From Halomonas gemina (GTDB lineage: Bacteria > Pseudomonadota > Gammaproteobacteria > Pseudomonadales > Halomonadaceae): a stretch of 64,000 nt of DNA. The stretch covers positions 1 to 64,000 of the forward strand of contig NZ_JAMJPK010000006.1 in assembly GCF_023554995.1 (NCBI RefSeq), given 5' to 3'. The notes under the pieces were generated by a model. The model worked only from the letters and a program-made list of their open reading frames with translations, was not told the DNA's origin and searched no databases. Below are positions 32,548 to 51,059 of this stretch, one piece after another; within the stretch, counting starts at the first letter, position 1, and the number at the start of each line of letters is the position of its first letter. A program made the position numbers and the translations under genes.

Positions 32548-33006
32548 TCATGTGAACTGCGGGACGACCCGCGCCTGATCGATGCCCTCGATGGGAAAGC
32601 AATATTCCTCGCCGTCGATCTGCAACAACACCTCGTCGCTCTCGACCCCGGCCAGCAGCCCCTGGAACTTGCGCCGCCCGTCGAAGGGCAGGCGCAGCTT
32701 CACGGCCACCACATGACCGGCATAGCGCTCGAACTGATCGAGGGTGAACAGCGGCCGGTCCATGCCCGGCGAGGAGACTTCCAGCCGATACTCGCCGGGC
32801 ACCGGGTCCTCGACATCGAGCACCGCACTGACCTGGCGGCTGACGTCGGCGCAATCGTCCACGCTCACGCCATCCTGGTGATCGATGTAGATCACCAGGC
32901 GGGAATGTTTGCCCTGGGACAGATGATCGATGCCCCATAGCTCGAATCCCATGGCGGAGACCACCGGTTCGATCAGCGCATGCAGCGCAGCATCCTTGAT
33001 TGCCAC
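32548..33006 (-). CDS. rimP: Ribosome maturation factor RimP
   Basis: Needed for late 30S assembly. The 152-residue protein has the N-terminal GIDHLSQGKHSRLVIYID segment and the conserved LEVSSPGMDRPL motif. The start is a GTG at 33006 with AGGAG eight bases upstream; no better ATG exists. It heads the rimP-nusA-infB-rbfA-truB-rpsO cluster, downstream of the initiator tRNA gene, as in E. coli. Confidence 0.95.
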   Translation of the reverse strand: MAIKDAALHALIEPVVSAMGFELWGIDHLSQGKHSRLVIYIDHQDGVSVDDCADVSRQVSAVLDVEDPVPGEYRLEVSSPGMDRPLFTLDQFERYAGHVVAVKLRLPFDGRRKFQGLLAGVESDEVLLQIDGEEYCFPIEGIDQARVVPQFT

Positions 33007-33119
33007 GGAAGAAAGCTCCTACAGCCGTTGCATCAGGCACCTGGCCGGGAGTGAAGAGAAGAGTCAGGTGGCTGATTGGCGTTGCCCGGAGCAGCGCCGC
33101 CGTCTCCGGCTGGCAAGCT

Positions 33120-33153
33120 GCTAACAAAAAGCCCCTTCACAGGAAGGGGCTTT
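33120..33153 (-). terminator. Rho-independent terminator after the initiator tRNA gene
   Basis: AAAGCCCCTT and AAGGGGCTTT form a 10-bp stem with a 6-base loop; on the minus strand it is followed by TTTTTG. It separates the tRNA from rimP, so rimP probably relies on read-through or on a promoter in 33010-33120. Confidence 0.85.
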
Positions 33154-33223
33154 CACAAGAAACCTGTATACCACTTCGGCTCTCTGGCATGCCCCTCGAA
33201 CCGCTGCATGCCTGCCAGGAAGA

Positions 33224-33300
<77 letters not shown>

Positions 33301-33411
33301 TCAATCTAGGCCGGTGATTGTAAGCCCACATGACGATCTCGTCAAGCGGCAACACCGCATACTGCCAATCCTGCTTCGAAGTCCCGACGGTTGTGTCGAT
33401 CACTTCGCATA

Positions 33412-33498
33412 TGGTGCCGAAGGCGGGACTTGAACCCGCACGGCCATAAGGCCACTACCCCCTCAAGATAGCGTGTCTACCAATTCCACCACTTCGGC
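33412..33498 (-). tRNA. leuU: tRNA-Leu (anticodon GAG)
   Basis: An 87-nt class II tRNA with acceptor stem GCCGAAG/CTTCGGC, anticodon loop TTGAGGG (anticodon GAG), a long variable arm and encoded CCA. It lies directly after secG, as leuU does in E. coli. Confidence 0.93.
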
Positions 33499-33521
33499 AT
33501 CGGGGAGGCTGGATGACGACC

Positions 33522-33881
33522 TCAGTCGCCGCTTTCCTCCAGCGCTGGCGCCGTATTATCCACATCGCGGTCGGCATCGTCAAGTGTCGGCACGCTGTTC
33601 TGCTGCTCGATCAGCTCGGCATCGGGAATGCCGGCCTCGGGCGCCTCGCCCGCCTGGGAGGCGAAGTAGGCCAGGGTCAGGGAGGTGGCGAAGAAGGCCA
33701 CCGCCAGCAGCCCGGTGAACTTCGCCAGGAAGCTGCCGCTGCCCCGCGAGCCGAACACTGTCTGGGAGGCACCGCCACCGAAGGCGGCACCGGCTTCGGC
33801 GCCCTTGCCCTGCTGCAGCAGGATCAGGACGACCAGGGCGATGGCGATCGCCACATGGGTCATGAGAATGGCAACTTGCAT
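33522..33881 (-). CDS. secG: Preprotein translocase subunit SecG
   Basis: Small subunit of the SecYEG channel. The 119 residues have two membrane helices (about 4-24 and 52-74) separated by the conserved LLQQGKGAEAGAAFGGG loop, and an acidic C-terminal tail. tpiA ends 5 bases upstream, so they are co-transcribed, and tRNA-Leu follows. Confidence 0.95.
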   Translation of the reverse strand: MQVAILMTHVAIAIALVVLILLQQGKGAEAGAAFGGGASQTVFGSRGSGSFLAKFTGLLAVAFFATSLTLAYFASQAGEAPEAGIPDAELIEQQNSVPTLDDADRDVDNTAPALEESGD

Positions 33882-33885
33882 GGAT

Positions 33886-34635
33886 TCAACCTGCTGACTG
33901 ACAAATGGCTAGGAAATCGTCGACCTTGAGCGAGGCACCGCCCACCAGGCCGCCGTCGATATCGGGCTGGGCGAGCAGCTCGGCGGCATTATCCGCCTTC
34001 ATGCTGCCGCCGTACAGCAGACGCATGCCGCCGGCCAGGCCGGCGCCGTAGCGCGCCAGGCAGTCGCGGATGGCCGCGTGCACCGCCTGGGCCTGCTCGG
34101 GACTCGCCGTGCGGCCGGTGCCGATGGCCCAGACGGGCTCATAGGCGACCACCAGGCGAGCGCGCTCAGCCTCGTCGAGGGCGCCGAATACCGCCTCGAT
34201 CTGGCCCAGCACCACCGCCTCGGTGCGCTCGGCCTCGCGCTCCTCGAGCGTCTCGCCGACGCACAGCACCGGGGTGAGCTGTTCGGCCAGCGCCGCCTTG
34301 ACGCGCGCCAGCACCGCGGCATCATCCTCCGCGAACAGGGTGCGGCGTTCCGAGTGGCCGACCAGCACCAGCCGGGCCCCGCACTCGCGCAGCATCGCCG
34401 CGCTGACTTCCCCGGTGAAGGCCCCCGAGGGACGGTCGCTGAGCGTCTGGGCGCCGACCGTCACCGACGTCTCGCCGAGTGCCCGGCCCGCCGCCTCCAG
34501 GAAGGGGAAGGGCACCATCAGCGACACCTCGACGTTCACGGGCAGGGAGACGTCGGCGAAGGCCCGGCCGAACTCCTCGACCAGGGCCAGGGAGCCGTTC
34601 ATCTTCCAGTTGCCGGCGATCAGCGGCATGCGCAT
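33886..34635 (-). CDS. tpiA: Triose-phosphate isomerase
   Basis: Interconverts dihydroxyacetone phosphate and glyceraldehyde 3-phosphate. The 249-residue TIM barrel has AGNWKMNG (catalytic Lys), the GHSERR motif (catalytic His), VVAYEPVWAIGTG (catalytic Glu) and LYGGS phosphate-binding segment. The frame has two early ATGs (34635 and 34629), and either could be used. Placement between glmM and secG is as in Pseudomonas. Confidence 0.96.
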   Translation of the reverse strand: MRMPLIAGNWKMNGSLALVEEFGRAFADVSLPVNVEVSLMVPFPFLEAAGRALGETSVTVGAQTLSDRPSGAFTGEVSAAMLRECGARLVLVGHSERRTLFAEDDAAVLARVKAALAEQLTPVLCVGETLEEREAERTEAVVLGQIEAVFGALDEAERARLVVAYEPVWAIGTGRTASPEQAQAVHAAIRDCLARYGAGLAGGMRLLYGGSMKADNAAELLAQPDIDGGLVGGASLKVDDFLAICQSAG

Positions 34636-34718
34636 GGGGGTTCCTCTTTCAAGGTGGTGCGAAATGGTATAGGAGGGGCCCCGTCAAGACAACCGACCCC
34701 GGGGCGCCTGCCCCCCGA

Positions 34719-36068
34719 TCAGCCGAGCAGCCCCTCGACGTCATCGGCCAGGCGACGCGCCAGGGCGTCGACGTCCAGGTGGGGACGCCCCTCGACCATC
34801 ACGCGGATCAGCGGCTCGGTGCCCGAGGCCCGCAGCAGCACGCGCCCCTGGTCGCCCAGCTCCGTCTCCAGGCTACCTACCGCCTGCTTGAGCGAGGCCT
34901 GCTCGAGCAGCGCCTTGGCATCGCTGCCCGGCGTCAGGCGCACGTTGACCAGCGCCTGGGGCGCCTTCTGCAGACCGGCCAGCAGGCTACCCAGCGACTG
35001 CTGCTCGCGGACCATGATCGCCAGCACCTGCAGCGCCGAGACGATGCCGTCGCCGGTGGTCTGCACATGCCCGCAGACGATATGGCCGGAGGACTCGCCG
35101 CCCAGCTGCCAGCCGTTGGTCGCCAGCCGCTCCATGACGTAGCGGTCGCCCACCTTGGCGCGCTCGAAGGGAATCTCGAGCTCATCCATGGCCGCCGCCA
35201 GGCCGAAGTTGGACATCAGGGTACCCACCACGCCACCGCCCAGCTCGCCCCGGGCATGGCGATCCCTGGCGATCAGGTAGAGGATGTCGTCGCCGTCGAT
35301 CTCGCGGCCTTCGGCATCTACCAGCAGCACCCGGTCGCCGTCGCCGTCGAAGGCCACGCCGAGGTCGGCCCCCTGCTGGATCACTGCCGCCCGCAACGCG
35401 GCGGGGTGGGTCGAGCCCACCTCCTGGTTGATGTTCAGGCCGTCCGGGTTGGCGCCGATCAGGCTGACCTGGGCGCCCAATTCGCGGAACACACTGGGAG
35501 CGATGTGGTAGGTGGCGCCATGAGCGCAGTCGATGACCATCTTCAGCCCGTGCAGGCTGACCCGGTTGGGGATGGTCGACTTGCAGAACTCGATATAGCG
35601 ACCGGGAGCATCATCGACCCGCATCGCCTTGCCCAGGCGATCCGGCGCCACGGTGGTCAGCGCCTGCTCGAGCATGGCTTCGATGCTCGCCTCGACCTCG
35701 TCGGCCAGCTTGGTGCCGGCGGCGGAGAAGAACTTGATGCCGTTGTCCTGGAAGGGATTATGCGAGGCCGAGATGACGATGCCCGCGTCGGCGCGGAAGG
35801 TGCGCGTCAGGTAGGCGATCGCCGGGGTCGGCATGGGCCCCAGCAGCATCACGTCGACACCGGCGGCGGAGAGCCCCGCCTCCAGCGCCGACTCGAACAT
35901 GTAGCCGGAGATCCGCGTGTCCTTGCCGATCATCACCCGGGCGCGCCCCTTGTCCCGGGTCAGCACCCGGCCGGTGGCCCAGCCCAGCTTGAGCATGAAG
36001 TCGGCCGTGATGGGGGGCTCCCCCACGGTGCCGCGGATGCCATCGGTGCCGAAATAGCGTCTAGTCAT
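34719..36068 (-). CDS. glmM: Phosphoglucosamine mutase
   Basis: Converts glucosamine-6-phosphate to glucosamine-1-phosphate for peptidoglycan and LPS precursors. The 449-residue protein has the phosphoserine loop ISASHNP (Ser102), the metal-binding DGDGDR loop and the C-terminal phosphate-binding [12 protein letters not shown]. Its start overlaps the folP stop by 8 bases, a conserved arrangement. Confidence 0.97.
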   Translation of the reverse strand: MTRRYFGTDGIRGTVGEPPITADFMLKLGWATGRVLTRDKGRARVMIGKDTRISGYMFESALEAGLSAAGVDVMLLGPMPTPAIAYLTRTFRADAGIVISASHNPFQDNGIKFFSAAGTKLADEVEASIEAMLEQALTTVAPDRLGKAMRVDDAPGRYIEFCKSTIPNRVSLHGLKMVIDCAHGATYHIAPSVFRELGAQVSLIGANPDGLNINQEVGSTHPAALRAAVIQQGADLGVAFDGDGDRVLLVDAEGREIDGDDILYLIARDRHARGELGGGVVGTLMSNFGLAAAMDELEIPFERAKVGDRYVMERLATNGWQLGGESSGHIVCGHVQTTGDGIVSALQVLAIMVREQQSLGSLLAGLQKAPQALVNVRLTPGSDAKALLEQASLKQAVGSLETELGDQGRVLLRASGTEPLIRVMVEGRPHLDVDALARRLADDVEGLLG

Positions 36069-36927
36069 GCGTACTGCCTTCCTCGAGTACGGCCCAGGTC
36101 ATGTTCACCGCATCCACGTGGGGCCCCACGTCGTGGACGCGCAGGATGCGGGCGCCACGCTCCACCGCCAAGGCGGAGAGCGCCAGGCCACCGGCGAGGC
36201 GCTCCTCCACCGGCCGCCCCAGCACCTTGCCGATCATGCTCTTGCGCGACATGCCCACCAGCAGCGGCAGCCCCAGCGCCTCCAGGCGATCCATGTGCCG
36301 GAGCAGCCGCAGGTTGTGCTCCACCGTCTTGGCGAAGCCGAAGCCCGGGTCGAGCAGCATGCGCTCGCGCCGCAGCCCGGCCGCCTCGCAGGCCGCCACA
36401 CGCTCCGCCAGGAAGGCGGCCACGGCCTCCTCCACCGGCGCATCGTAGCGCGGGTCGTCCTGCATGTCGCCGGGCTCGCCGAGCATGTGCATCAGGCAGA
36501 CCGGCAGCCCGCTGGCGACCGCCGCCGACAACGCCCCCTCGCGGCGCAGGTTGCGCACATCGTTGATCATGCCGGCACCGGCCTGGGCCGTCGCCTGCAT
36601 CACCTCGGGGGTGCTGGTATCCACCGAGACCAGGGCATCGAACTCGCGCACCAGGGCCTCCACCACCGGCACCACCCGGTCCAGCTCCTGCTGGACCGAG
36701 ACCGGCTCGGCACCGGGACGCGTGGACTCGCCGCCCACGTCGATGATCGCGGCCCCCTCGGCCAGCATCCGTTCGGCATGGCGCAGGGCGTCATCCGGCA
36801 CCGCATGGCGGCCGCCGTCGGAGAAGGAGTCGGGGGTGACGTTGAGGATCCCCATGATGCGGGGAAAGGAGAGGTCGAGCCGGTGCCGGCCACACGGCAG
36901 ATGCGTCGCTGTTCGGGTATCCATCAT
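36061..36927 (-). CDS. folP: Dihydropteroate synthase
   Basis: Joins hydroxymethyl-dihydropterin pyrophosphate with p-aminobenzoate in folate synthesis; the target of sulfonamides. The 288 residues contain [14 protein letters not shown] (about 26-39), the [10 protein letters not shown] motif and [10 protein letters not shown]. It lies between ftsH and glmM, as in E. coli. Two tandem ATGs are possible at the start. Confidence 0.96.
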   Translation of the reverse strand: MMDTRTATHLPCGRHRLDLSFPRIMGILNVTPDSFSDGGRHAVPDDALRHAERMLAEGAAIIDVGGESTRPGAEPVSVQQELDRVVPVVEALVREFDALVSVDTSTPEVMQATAQAGAGMINDVRNLRREGALSAAVASGLPVCLMHMLGEPGDMQDDPRYDAPVEEAVAAFLAERVAACEAAGLRRERMLLDPGFGFAKTVEHNLRLLRHMDRLEALGLPLLVGMSRKSMIGKVLGRPVEERLAGGLALSALAVERGARILRVHDVGPHVDAVNMTWAVLEEGSTHD

Positions 36928-36949
36928 CTTCCTGTCGGTCGAACGGCAA

Positions 36950-36969
36950 AGGCGCCCCGCGGGGCGCCT
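36950..36969 (-). terminator. Stem-loop between ftsH and folP
   Basis: AGGCGCCCC and GGGGCGCCT form a 9-bp stem with a 2-base loop, with TTTG following on the minus strand. Probably a partial terminator after ftsH. Confidence 0.5.
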
Positions 36970-36990
36970 GTGGTTGCTTGGCGGACGGCC

Positions 36991-38955
<1,965 letters not shown>

Positions 38956-39107
38956 GGGACTACCCTCATTGCAAGAATCTGTCGGCCGAAAATGCCTGGT
39001 CCTTCGACACTACATGAGCGGCACATGTTCAACCAGCCCAGGACCGGAGCGGGAAACTGCCGTCACTGTGACACAGTCGCGGCGCCCTGTCCGGCAATCG
39101 GCCCGTT

Positions 39108-39133
39108 AGGCGCGGCCTATCGTGGCCGCGCCT
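39108..39133. terminator. Stem-loop between rlmE and ftsH
   Basis: AGGCGCGGCC and GGCCGCGCCT form a 10-bp stem with a 6-base loop, 22 bases after the rlmE stop. No T-run, so efficiency as a terminator is uncertain. Confidence 0.35.
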
Positions 39134-39154
39134 CCTGTGCGGCGAGAGCGTGCC

Positions 39155-39820
39155 TCAGCCGCGAAACCCTTCTGCCAGCAGGTAGACCTCGCGGGAGCGT
39201 GCCCGGGAAGCCTCCGGCTTGCGGGTCACCACCCGCGTGAAGCTGCCGCGCAGCTCCTTGAGAAACGCATCGAATCCCTCGCCCTGGAACACCTTGGCCA
39301 GGAAGGTACCGCCGGGGGAGAGCGTCTGGCGCGCCAGGTCCAGCGCCAGCTCGACGAGGTACATCGCCTGGGGCTGGTCGATGGCCGCCATCCCGCTCAT
39401 ATTGGGGGCCATGTCGGACATCACAAGGTCCACCGGCCGGTCGCCGAGGGTGGCGAGAATCGCCTCAAGCACACTCTCCTCGGTGAAATCGCCCTGGATG
39501 AAGTCGACATCCGCCAGGGCATCCATCTCGAGGATGTCGGAGGCGATTACCACCCCCTCGGAGCCGACCTTCTCGGCGGCCACCTGGCTCCAGCCGCCGG
39601 GCGCGGCGCCCAGGTCGATCACCGTCATCCCGTGGCGCAGCAGGCGGTCTTTCTCGTCCAGCGCCAGCAGCTTGTAGCTGGCGCGGCTGCGATAGCCGTC
39701 CTGCCAGCTCTGCTGCACGAAGCGGTCGTCGAAGTGCTCCTTCAGCCAGCCCTTGCTGGTCTTGCTGGCCGGCGCCTTGCCGGCAGCGGCCTTGGAGCGG
39801 GAAGCGTTGGAACGTGCCAC
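39155..39820 (-). CDS. rlmE: 23S rRNA (uridine(2552)-2'-O)-methyltransferase
   Basis: FtsJ/RrmJ methyltransferase acting on the A-loop of 50S subunits. The 221-residue protein has SAM motif [11 protein letters not shown], the catalytic Asp in SDMAPN and the Lys in FLAKVFQG. The start is a GTG at 39820 preceded by AGGTGAT; no in-frame ATG precedes it. It is divergent from yhbY and upstream of ftsH, the conserved order. Confidence 0.95.
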   Translation of the reverse strand: MARSNASRSKAAAGKAPASKTSKGWLKEHFDDRFVQQSWQDGYRSRASYKLLALDEKDRLLRHGMTVIDLGAAPGGWSQVAAEKVGSEGVVIASDILEMDALADVDFIQGDFTEESVLEAILATLGDRPVDLVMSDMAPNMSGMAAIDQPQAMYLVELALDLARQTLSPGGTFLAKVFQGEGFDAFLKELRGSFTRVVTRKPEASRARSREVYLLAEGFRG

Positions 39821-40013
39821 GGCATCACCTGTGAATGACCATGAATGACAGGCAGTCGAGCGGATTCCGGGAAGACCTTAAGGAGGTGCGACGGGGTGCT
39901 GACCTGTGGGCCCGGCCGGAGGAACCATGCGGGGACGCGGTGGCGAGCTTTCGCCGCGCGGCGTTTCGCCGTACCATGTGCGCTGCGCGCCAACCGGGAA
40001 GAAGCAAGATACC

Positions 40014-40340
40014 ATGAGCTTGTCACAGGCACAAAAGAAAGCATTTCGCAGCATCGGCCACCACCTCGACCCCGTGGTCACCGTATCCGAGAACGGGGCC
40101 TCCGAGGGCGTCCTGGCCGAGCTCGACCGCGCCCTGGGCGACCACGAGCTGGTCAAGGTCAAGCTCGCCCTGCCCGACCGCGACGACCGCGCCGCCATGC
40201 TCGACGAGCTGGTCGCGACGAGCGGTGCCGAACTGATCCAGAAGATCGGCAAGATGGCCCTGCTCTATCGCCACAACCCCCGGGTCAACCCGAAGCTCTC
40301 CAACATCACGCGCTTCGAGAATCACCACGGGCGGCGCTGA
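40014..40340 (+). CDS. yhbY: YhbY family RNA-binding protein
   Basis: A 108-residue CRM-domain protein that associates with pre-50S ribosomal particles. The motif GHHLDPVVTVSENG and the late GKMALLYRHNP segment are typical. The ATG at 40014 starts MSLSQAQKKAF; the frame is open to 39906 without homology. Divergent from rlmE, and ended by a strong terminator. Confidence 0.92.
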   Translation: MSLSQAQKKAFRSIGHHLDPVVTVSENGASEGVLAELDRALGDHELVKVKLALPDRDDRAAMLDELVATSGAELIQKIGKMALLYRHNPRVNPKLSNITRFENHHGRR

Positions 40341-40363
40341 CGCCAAGCTGGATCAAGGATACG

Positions 40364-40393
40364 AAAGGCCCGCGGCAATACCGCGGGCCTTTT
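40364..40393 (+). terminator. Rho-independent terminator of yhbY
   Basis: AAAGGCCCGCGG and CCGCGGGCCTTTT form a 12-bp stem around CAATA with a T-run. Good terminator structure. Confidence 0.85.
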
Positions 40394-40402
40394 GCTTGGC
40401 AC

Positions 40403-40516
40403 CCTGTAGGAGCTCAGCTCCGCTGAGCGATCCGCCGCGAAGCGGCGGCGTATGATATGGCATTGGCCGGGGCGCCTATCGGCGCCATTCGCGCAGAAAA
40501 TCTGCGCTCCTACAGG
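40403..40516. repeat. REP/REPIN-like intergenic element
   Basis: A 114-bp element bounded by perfect 11-bp inverted ends CCTGTAGGAGC and GCTCCTACAGG, with internal hairpins (CTCAGC-TCC-GCTGAG, CCGCCGCGAAGCGGCGG, GGCGCCTATCGGCGCC, GCGCAGAAAATCTGCGC). The termini resemble REP sequences mobilised by TnpA-REP (RAYT) transposases in Pseudomonas-like genomes; no such transposase lies in this window. Confidence 0.7.
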
Positions 40517-40533
40517 CTCGGCGCTCGGCGCTT
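40517..40533 (-). repeat. AGCGCCG-type repeat after greA
   Basis: Two minus-strand copies of AGCGCCG begin at the greA stop codon and abut the REP-like element. Third occurrence of this unit in the window, again in transcript-sense orientation. Confidence 0.8.
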
Positions 40534-41004
40534 AGAGGTGCTCCACGCTTGCAATCTCGTACTCGACCTCGCCGCCGGGGGTCCGCACCACCACCACGTC
40601 ACCCTCCTCCTTGCCGATAAGGGCACGGGCGATGGGCGAGGTCACCGAGATACGACCCTCCTTGATGTTGGCCTCGTCCTCGCCAACGATGCGGTAGGTC
40701 ACCTCGTCGTCACTCTCCAGGTTGATCAGCCCCACGGTCACGCCGAAGATCACCTTGCCGGTCTGGGGCAGCTTGGTGACATCGATCACCTGGGCGTTGG
40801 AGAGCTTGCCCTCGATCTCCTGAATGCGCCCCTCGATGAAGCCCTGCTGCTCGCGGGCCGCATGGTACTCGGCGTTCTCCTTCAGGTCGCCGTGCTCGCG
40901 AGCCTCGGCGATGGCGGCAATCACCCTCGGCCGCGCCTCGCCCTTGAGCTCCTCGAGCTCCTTGCGTAGCCGCTTCTCACCGGCGACGGTCATCGGGACC
41001 TTGT

Positions 41005-41008
<4 letters not shown>
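40532..41008 (-). CDS. greA: Transcription elongation factor GreA
   Basis: Rescues backtracked RNA polymerase by stimulating transcript cleavage. The 158 residues have the N-terminal coiled coil with the acidic tip motif ([16 protein letters not shown]) and the C-terminal FKBP-like domain ([14 protein letters not shown]). The ATG at 41008 gives [10 protein letters not shown]; upstream frame to 41080 lies inside carB. Its start overlaps the carB stop (ATGA), as expected for a carAB-greA operon. Confidence 0.96.
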
Positions 41009-44250
<3,242 letters not shown>

Positions 44251-44303
44251 GACGGTTCCCGCGGCTAATCGATGAATGACGGTCTGATGGAGGGCGATGC
44301 GGC

Positions 44304-45449
<1,146 letters not shown>

Positions 45450-45467
45450 TGCAACGTCCTCCCATGC

Positions 45468-45605
45468 TCATCTAGGAATACTGCGGGGCCATGGCCGGGC
45501 CCGGGTGGCCGTACCGCGGATGGCCGCCCCGCAAAAAAGCGGGACGAAACCCGATGTAAGACCGGTTTCATCCCGCTTGTTGTCATTCGCTCGGAACTGA
45601 TGCAT
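45468..45605 (-). CDS. Candidate leader peptide ORF before carA
   Basis: A 45-codon open frame (MHQFRANDNKRDE...) spans the terminator-like hairpin of the carA leader and stops 19 bases before the carA start. A second frame beginning at an ATG at about 45586 runs through the hairpin and ends on the TGA that overlaps the carA TTG start. Either could couple translation to attenuation. No homologue is known to me, and neither may be translated. Confidence 0.25.
   Translation of the reverse strand: MHQFRANDNKRDETGLTSGFVPLFCGAAIRGTATRARPWPRSIPR
45531..45582 (-). promoter_or_regulatory. Candidate transcription attenuator in the carA leader
   Basis: On the minus strand GCGGGATGAAAC pairs (one G:U) with GTTTCGTCCCGC, closing a GC-rich loop, and is followed directly by TTTTTT. 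This intrinsic terminator lies about 80 bases before carA, downstream of a TAATAT -10-like box (45684-45679). It could end dapB transcripts or attenuate carAB; pyrimidine or arginine control is inference. Confidence 0.6.
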
Positions 45606-45751
45606 TCAGAGCGGGGGGCCGAAGCAACAAGCGCAGCGAAGGGGGCTCTCGCCCAGGCGCCCGGCCAAAATTTTTGGGATATTACAGGAAATGGCGCCCG
45701 GCGGCTACCCCGGGGGGCTGCGAGGCCAGTCTTGCTCGGGGCTCATTCGGC

Positions 45752-45836
45752 GACAGGCCTACGGGGAGGCGCTGTGAACCCTTCCCTGGGCGCTACCGAT
45801 GCCATCCCTGGCATAGGACCTCCCCTTTGGCCTGTC
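45752..45836. repeat. Intergenic inverted-repeat element between dapB and carA
   Basis: Arms GACAGGCC-TAC-GGGGAGG (45752-45769) and CCTCCCC-TTT-GGCCTGTC (45819-45836) are complementary except for a 3-base bulge and enclose a hairpin TGCCA-TCCC-TGGCA. There is no coding support; it looks like a small dispersed element. The rest of the 428-base gap holds the carA leader. Confidence 0.5.
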
Positions 45837-45877
45837 CCCGACGCCCCTCACGGCATGCAACTCTGCTCACCTCGCAA

Positions 45878-48734
<2,857 letters not shown>

Positions 48735-48738
<4 letters not shown>

Positions 48739-49640
48739 GCGGCCGCGCGGCCGTTGCGCAGCAGCATCGCGATCGCCAGCAGGACCAGGGCGCTGCCCGG
48801 CAGCCAGACCCAGCCGACCCGCTCGGGCTCACGGATGAACAGCAGCAGCATGGAGACGAAGGGCACCAGGTAGCTGTAGGCGGTGACCGCCCCCGGTGTG
48901 AGCGCCGAGGTGGCGCGCTGCAGCAGCCAGAAGGTCAGGGCACTGGAGAAGAGCCCCAGATAGACCAGCAGCAGCAGGTCACGGCCGCTCATGGTGGCCA
49001 GGCGCGCCACCGGCTCCACGGCGAGCCCCAGCAGCCCGATCAGCACGGCGCCCAGGCCCAGGCTCCAGAAGGTGCGCACCGCCGCCGACTGCGGCAGGCG
49101 CCCGGTCGACAGCCCCCACTTGCTGAGCACCGGATAGAGCGCCGTGGAGAGACAGCCCAGGAAGAACACCCCCTCGCCGATACCGAACTGCAGGCGCCCG
49201 CCCTTGGCCAGGGATTCCGCGAACGCCAGCCCCAGCGCCCCCGACGCCCCCAGCGCCAGGATCAGTGGCAGGCGCCAGGCCAGGCGTTCCACGCCCAGGC
49301 CCAGCCCCAGCAGGAAGGCCAGCAGCGGCACCGTGACGAAGAGGGTGGCCATGGAGAGCGCCGTGGCATGGTGCGCCGCCCAGAACATGGCACCGAAGAA
49401 GCCGGCCAGGCAGAGACCCATCAGGGCATAGAGGGGAAGCTGCCGCCAGGCGGGCAGGAAGTCCGGCGAGCGCCGGGCCAGCCACCACAGGCCACCGCAG
49501 GCGATGACGAAGCGCAGCGCGGTAAGCGAGAACGGCGGCAGCTCGCTCATCGCCCCCACCGCCGGAAACGACAGCCCCACCAGCGCCGCCCACAGCAGCA
49601 TGCCGAGGTGGGCAGTGCGGGGCGAGACGCCGTCGCTCAA
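48735..49640 (-). CDS. DMT superfamily (EamA) transporter
   Basis: A 301-residue protein with about ten hydrophobic helices in two EamA halves (about 10-140 and 150-290), typical of drug/metabolite exporters. Substrate cannot be predicted. The frame starts at a TTG (49640) overlapping the TGA of the upstream DUF2218 gene, implying coupling; an ATG at residue 14 is the alternative start. Its end overlaps the stop of the convergent fusion gene by 4 bases. Confidence 0.85.
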
Positions 49641-49915
49641 TTTTCCCAGACGATCTCCAGGGTCACGCCGGCCAGCCCCTCGAGCGCGGCGTTCACCTTG
49701 CCCTCGAGCCGATCCAGAGTCTCGTCATCCAGCGTCTCGACGGCCACCACCAGCCGGTCCGGCTCGGCCTGGAGCAGACAGAGGCCCTCATCGAAGGTGA
49801 CCCGCGCCTGGGTTTCCTCGCGGTCGACTGGTCGCGCATCGGCCCACTCCCGGCACAGGCGCTCGACCAGCCCCTTGGCATCCTCGGCGGGAATCTCGGC
49901 TCGTGAAATCGGCAT
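49637..49915 (-). CDS. DUF2218 domain protein
   Basis: A 92-residue protein with the DUF2218 pattern: an N-terminal helix with LCREWA, the central VTFDEGLCLLQAEPD strand region, and the C-terminal EIVWEN. Function is unknown; homologues are often near iron or metal genes. Here it is co-transcribed with the EamA transporter. The ATG at 49915 gives MPISRAEIPAEDA; the open frame continues upstream to 50038 without homology. Confidence 0.7.
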   Translation of the reverse strand: MPISRAEIPAEDAKGLVERLCREWADARPVDREETQARVTFDEGLCLLQAEPDRLVVAVETLDDETLDRLEGKVNAALEGLAGVTLEIVWEN

Positions 49916-50093
49916 GGCGGCCTCCGCGTCTCGTTGGGTGAAATCCCAGACTATGACGACGCCCCGATGAACGCCACCCCTCCGCCGATGTGCCTTGTCA
50001 TGACACCCCGCTCGCGCTGGGGGAAGACAGGAACCCACCTCCAGGCACTATGCTGTTGCACAGCGCACCACCACTGAACGGGAGAGTTCGGCA

Positions 50094-51059
50094 ATGATCG
50101 TCAACTGCGTGGCCTACGAGAAGGGACATCGCCTGCACGATATCCAGCCCGACGAGATCGACGACTACCAGGGGCAGCCTGACCGTTTCGTGTGGGTAGC
50201 ACTGCACGAGCCCGACGAGCAGGAAATGGCCCGGTTCCAGGCGGTGTTCGGCCTGCACGAACTGGCCGTGGAGGACGCCCTGAACGGGCACCAGCGCCCC
50301 AAGCTCGAGGAGTATGGAGAGTCGCTGTTCGTGATCATGCACATGGTCACGATGCGCGACGACCAGCTGGAGACAGGCCAGGTGGCGGTGTTCGCCGGCC
50401 CGGGGTACGTGCTGTCGGTGCGCCTGCATCCGGGCCGTGGCTTCGCCGAGGTCCGCCAGCGCTGCGAGCACGAGCCGAAGCTGCTCAAACATGGCCCCGC
50501 CTTCGTGATCTATGCCCTGATGGACACCATCGTCGACCGCTACTTCCCGGTGGTCGAGGCCCTGCAGGCCGAACTCGAGAGCATCGAGGACCAGATCTTC
50601 GTCAAGGGCTCGGCCCGCCGCAGCCTGGAGCGCCTCTACCAGCTCAAGCGCCAGACCATGCGGCTCAAGCATGCCGCCATGCCCCTGGGCGAGGCGGCGA
50701 GCCACCTGTTCGGTGGCCGGGTCCCGGCGCTGTGCCGCAAGACGCGGGAGTACTTCCGCGACGTGTACGACCACCTGAATCGCATCGAGTCGGCGGTGGA
50801 TACCATCCGCGAGATGACCATCACCGCGATCCAGGTGAACCTCTCGATGGTGGCGATCGACGAGGGCGAAGTGCACAAGCGGCTGGCGGCCTGGGCCGCC
50901 ATCTTCGCGGTAGCCACCATCCTCGCCGGCATCTGGGGCATGAACTTCGCCCACATGCCGGAGCTCGACTGGCGCCTGGGCTACCCGCTGGCGCTGCTGG
51001 TGATGGGCAGTGCCTGCGGCGTTCTCTACCGACGCTTCCGGCTCGCCGGCTGGCTGTAG
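50094..51059 (+). CDS. CorA family divalent cation transporter
   Basis: A 321-residue protein with a long cytoplasmic N-terminal part containing the alpha-helical funnel, two C-terminal membrane helices (about 262-282 and 292-312), and the signature GMN in GIWGMNFAHMPE between them. CorA proteins move Mg2+, Co2+ or Ni2+; ZntB relatives export Zn2+. The MPEL loop after GMN fits CorA. It begins after GGGAGAG and stands alone. Confidence 0.88.
   Translation: MIVNCVAYEKGHRLHDIQPDEIDDYQGQPDRFVWVALHEPDEQEMARFQAVFGLHELAVEDALNGHQRPKLEEYGESLFVIMHMVTMRDDQLETGQVAVFAGPGYVLSVRLHPGRGFAEVRQRCEHEPKLLKHGPAFVIYALMDTIVDRYFPVVEALQAELESIEDQIFVKGSARRSLERLYQLKRQTMRLKHAAMPLGEAASHLFGGRVPALCRKTREYFRDVYDHLNRIESAVDTIREMTITAIQVNLSMVAIDEGEVHKRLAAWAAIFAVATILAGIWGMNFAHMPELDWRLGYPLALLVMGSACGVLYRRFRLAGWL

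Noticed and set aside
33472..33500. CRISPR-like or repeat reading of the tRNA region
   Set aside because: The inverted repeats are the tRNA-Leu acceptor and variable arms.
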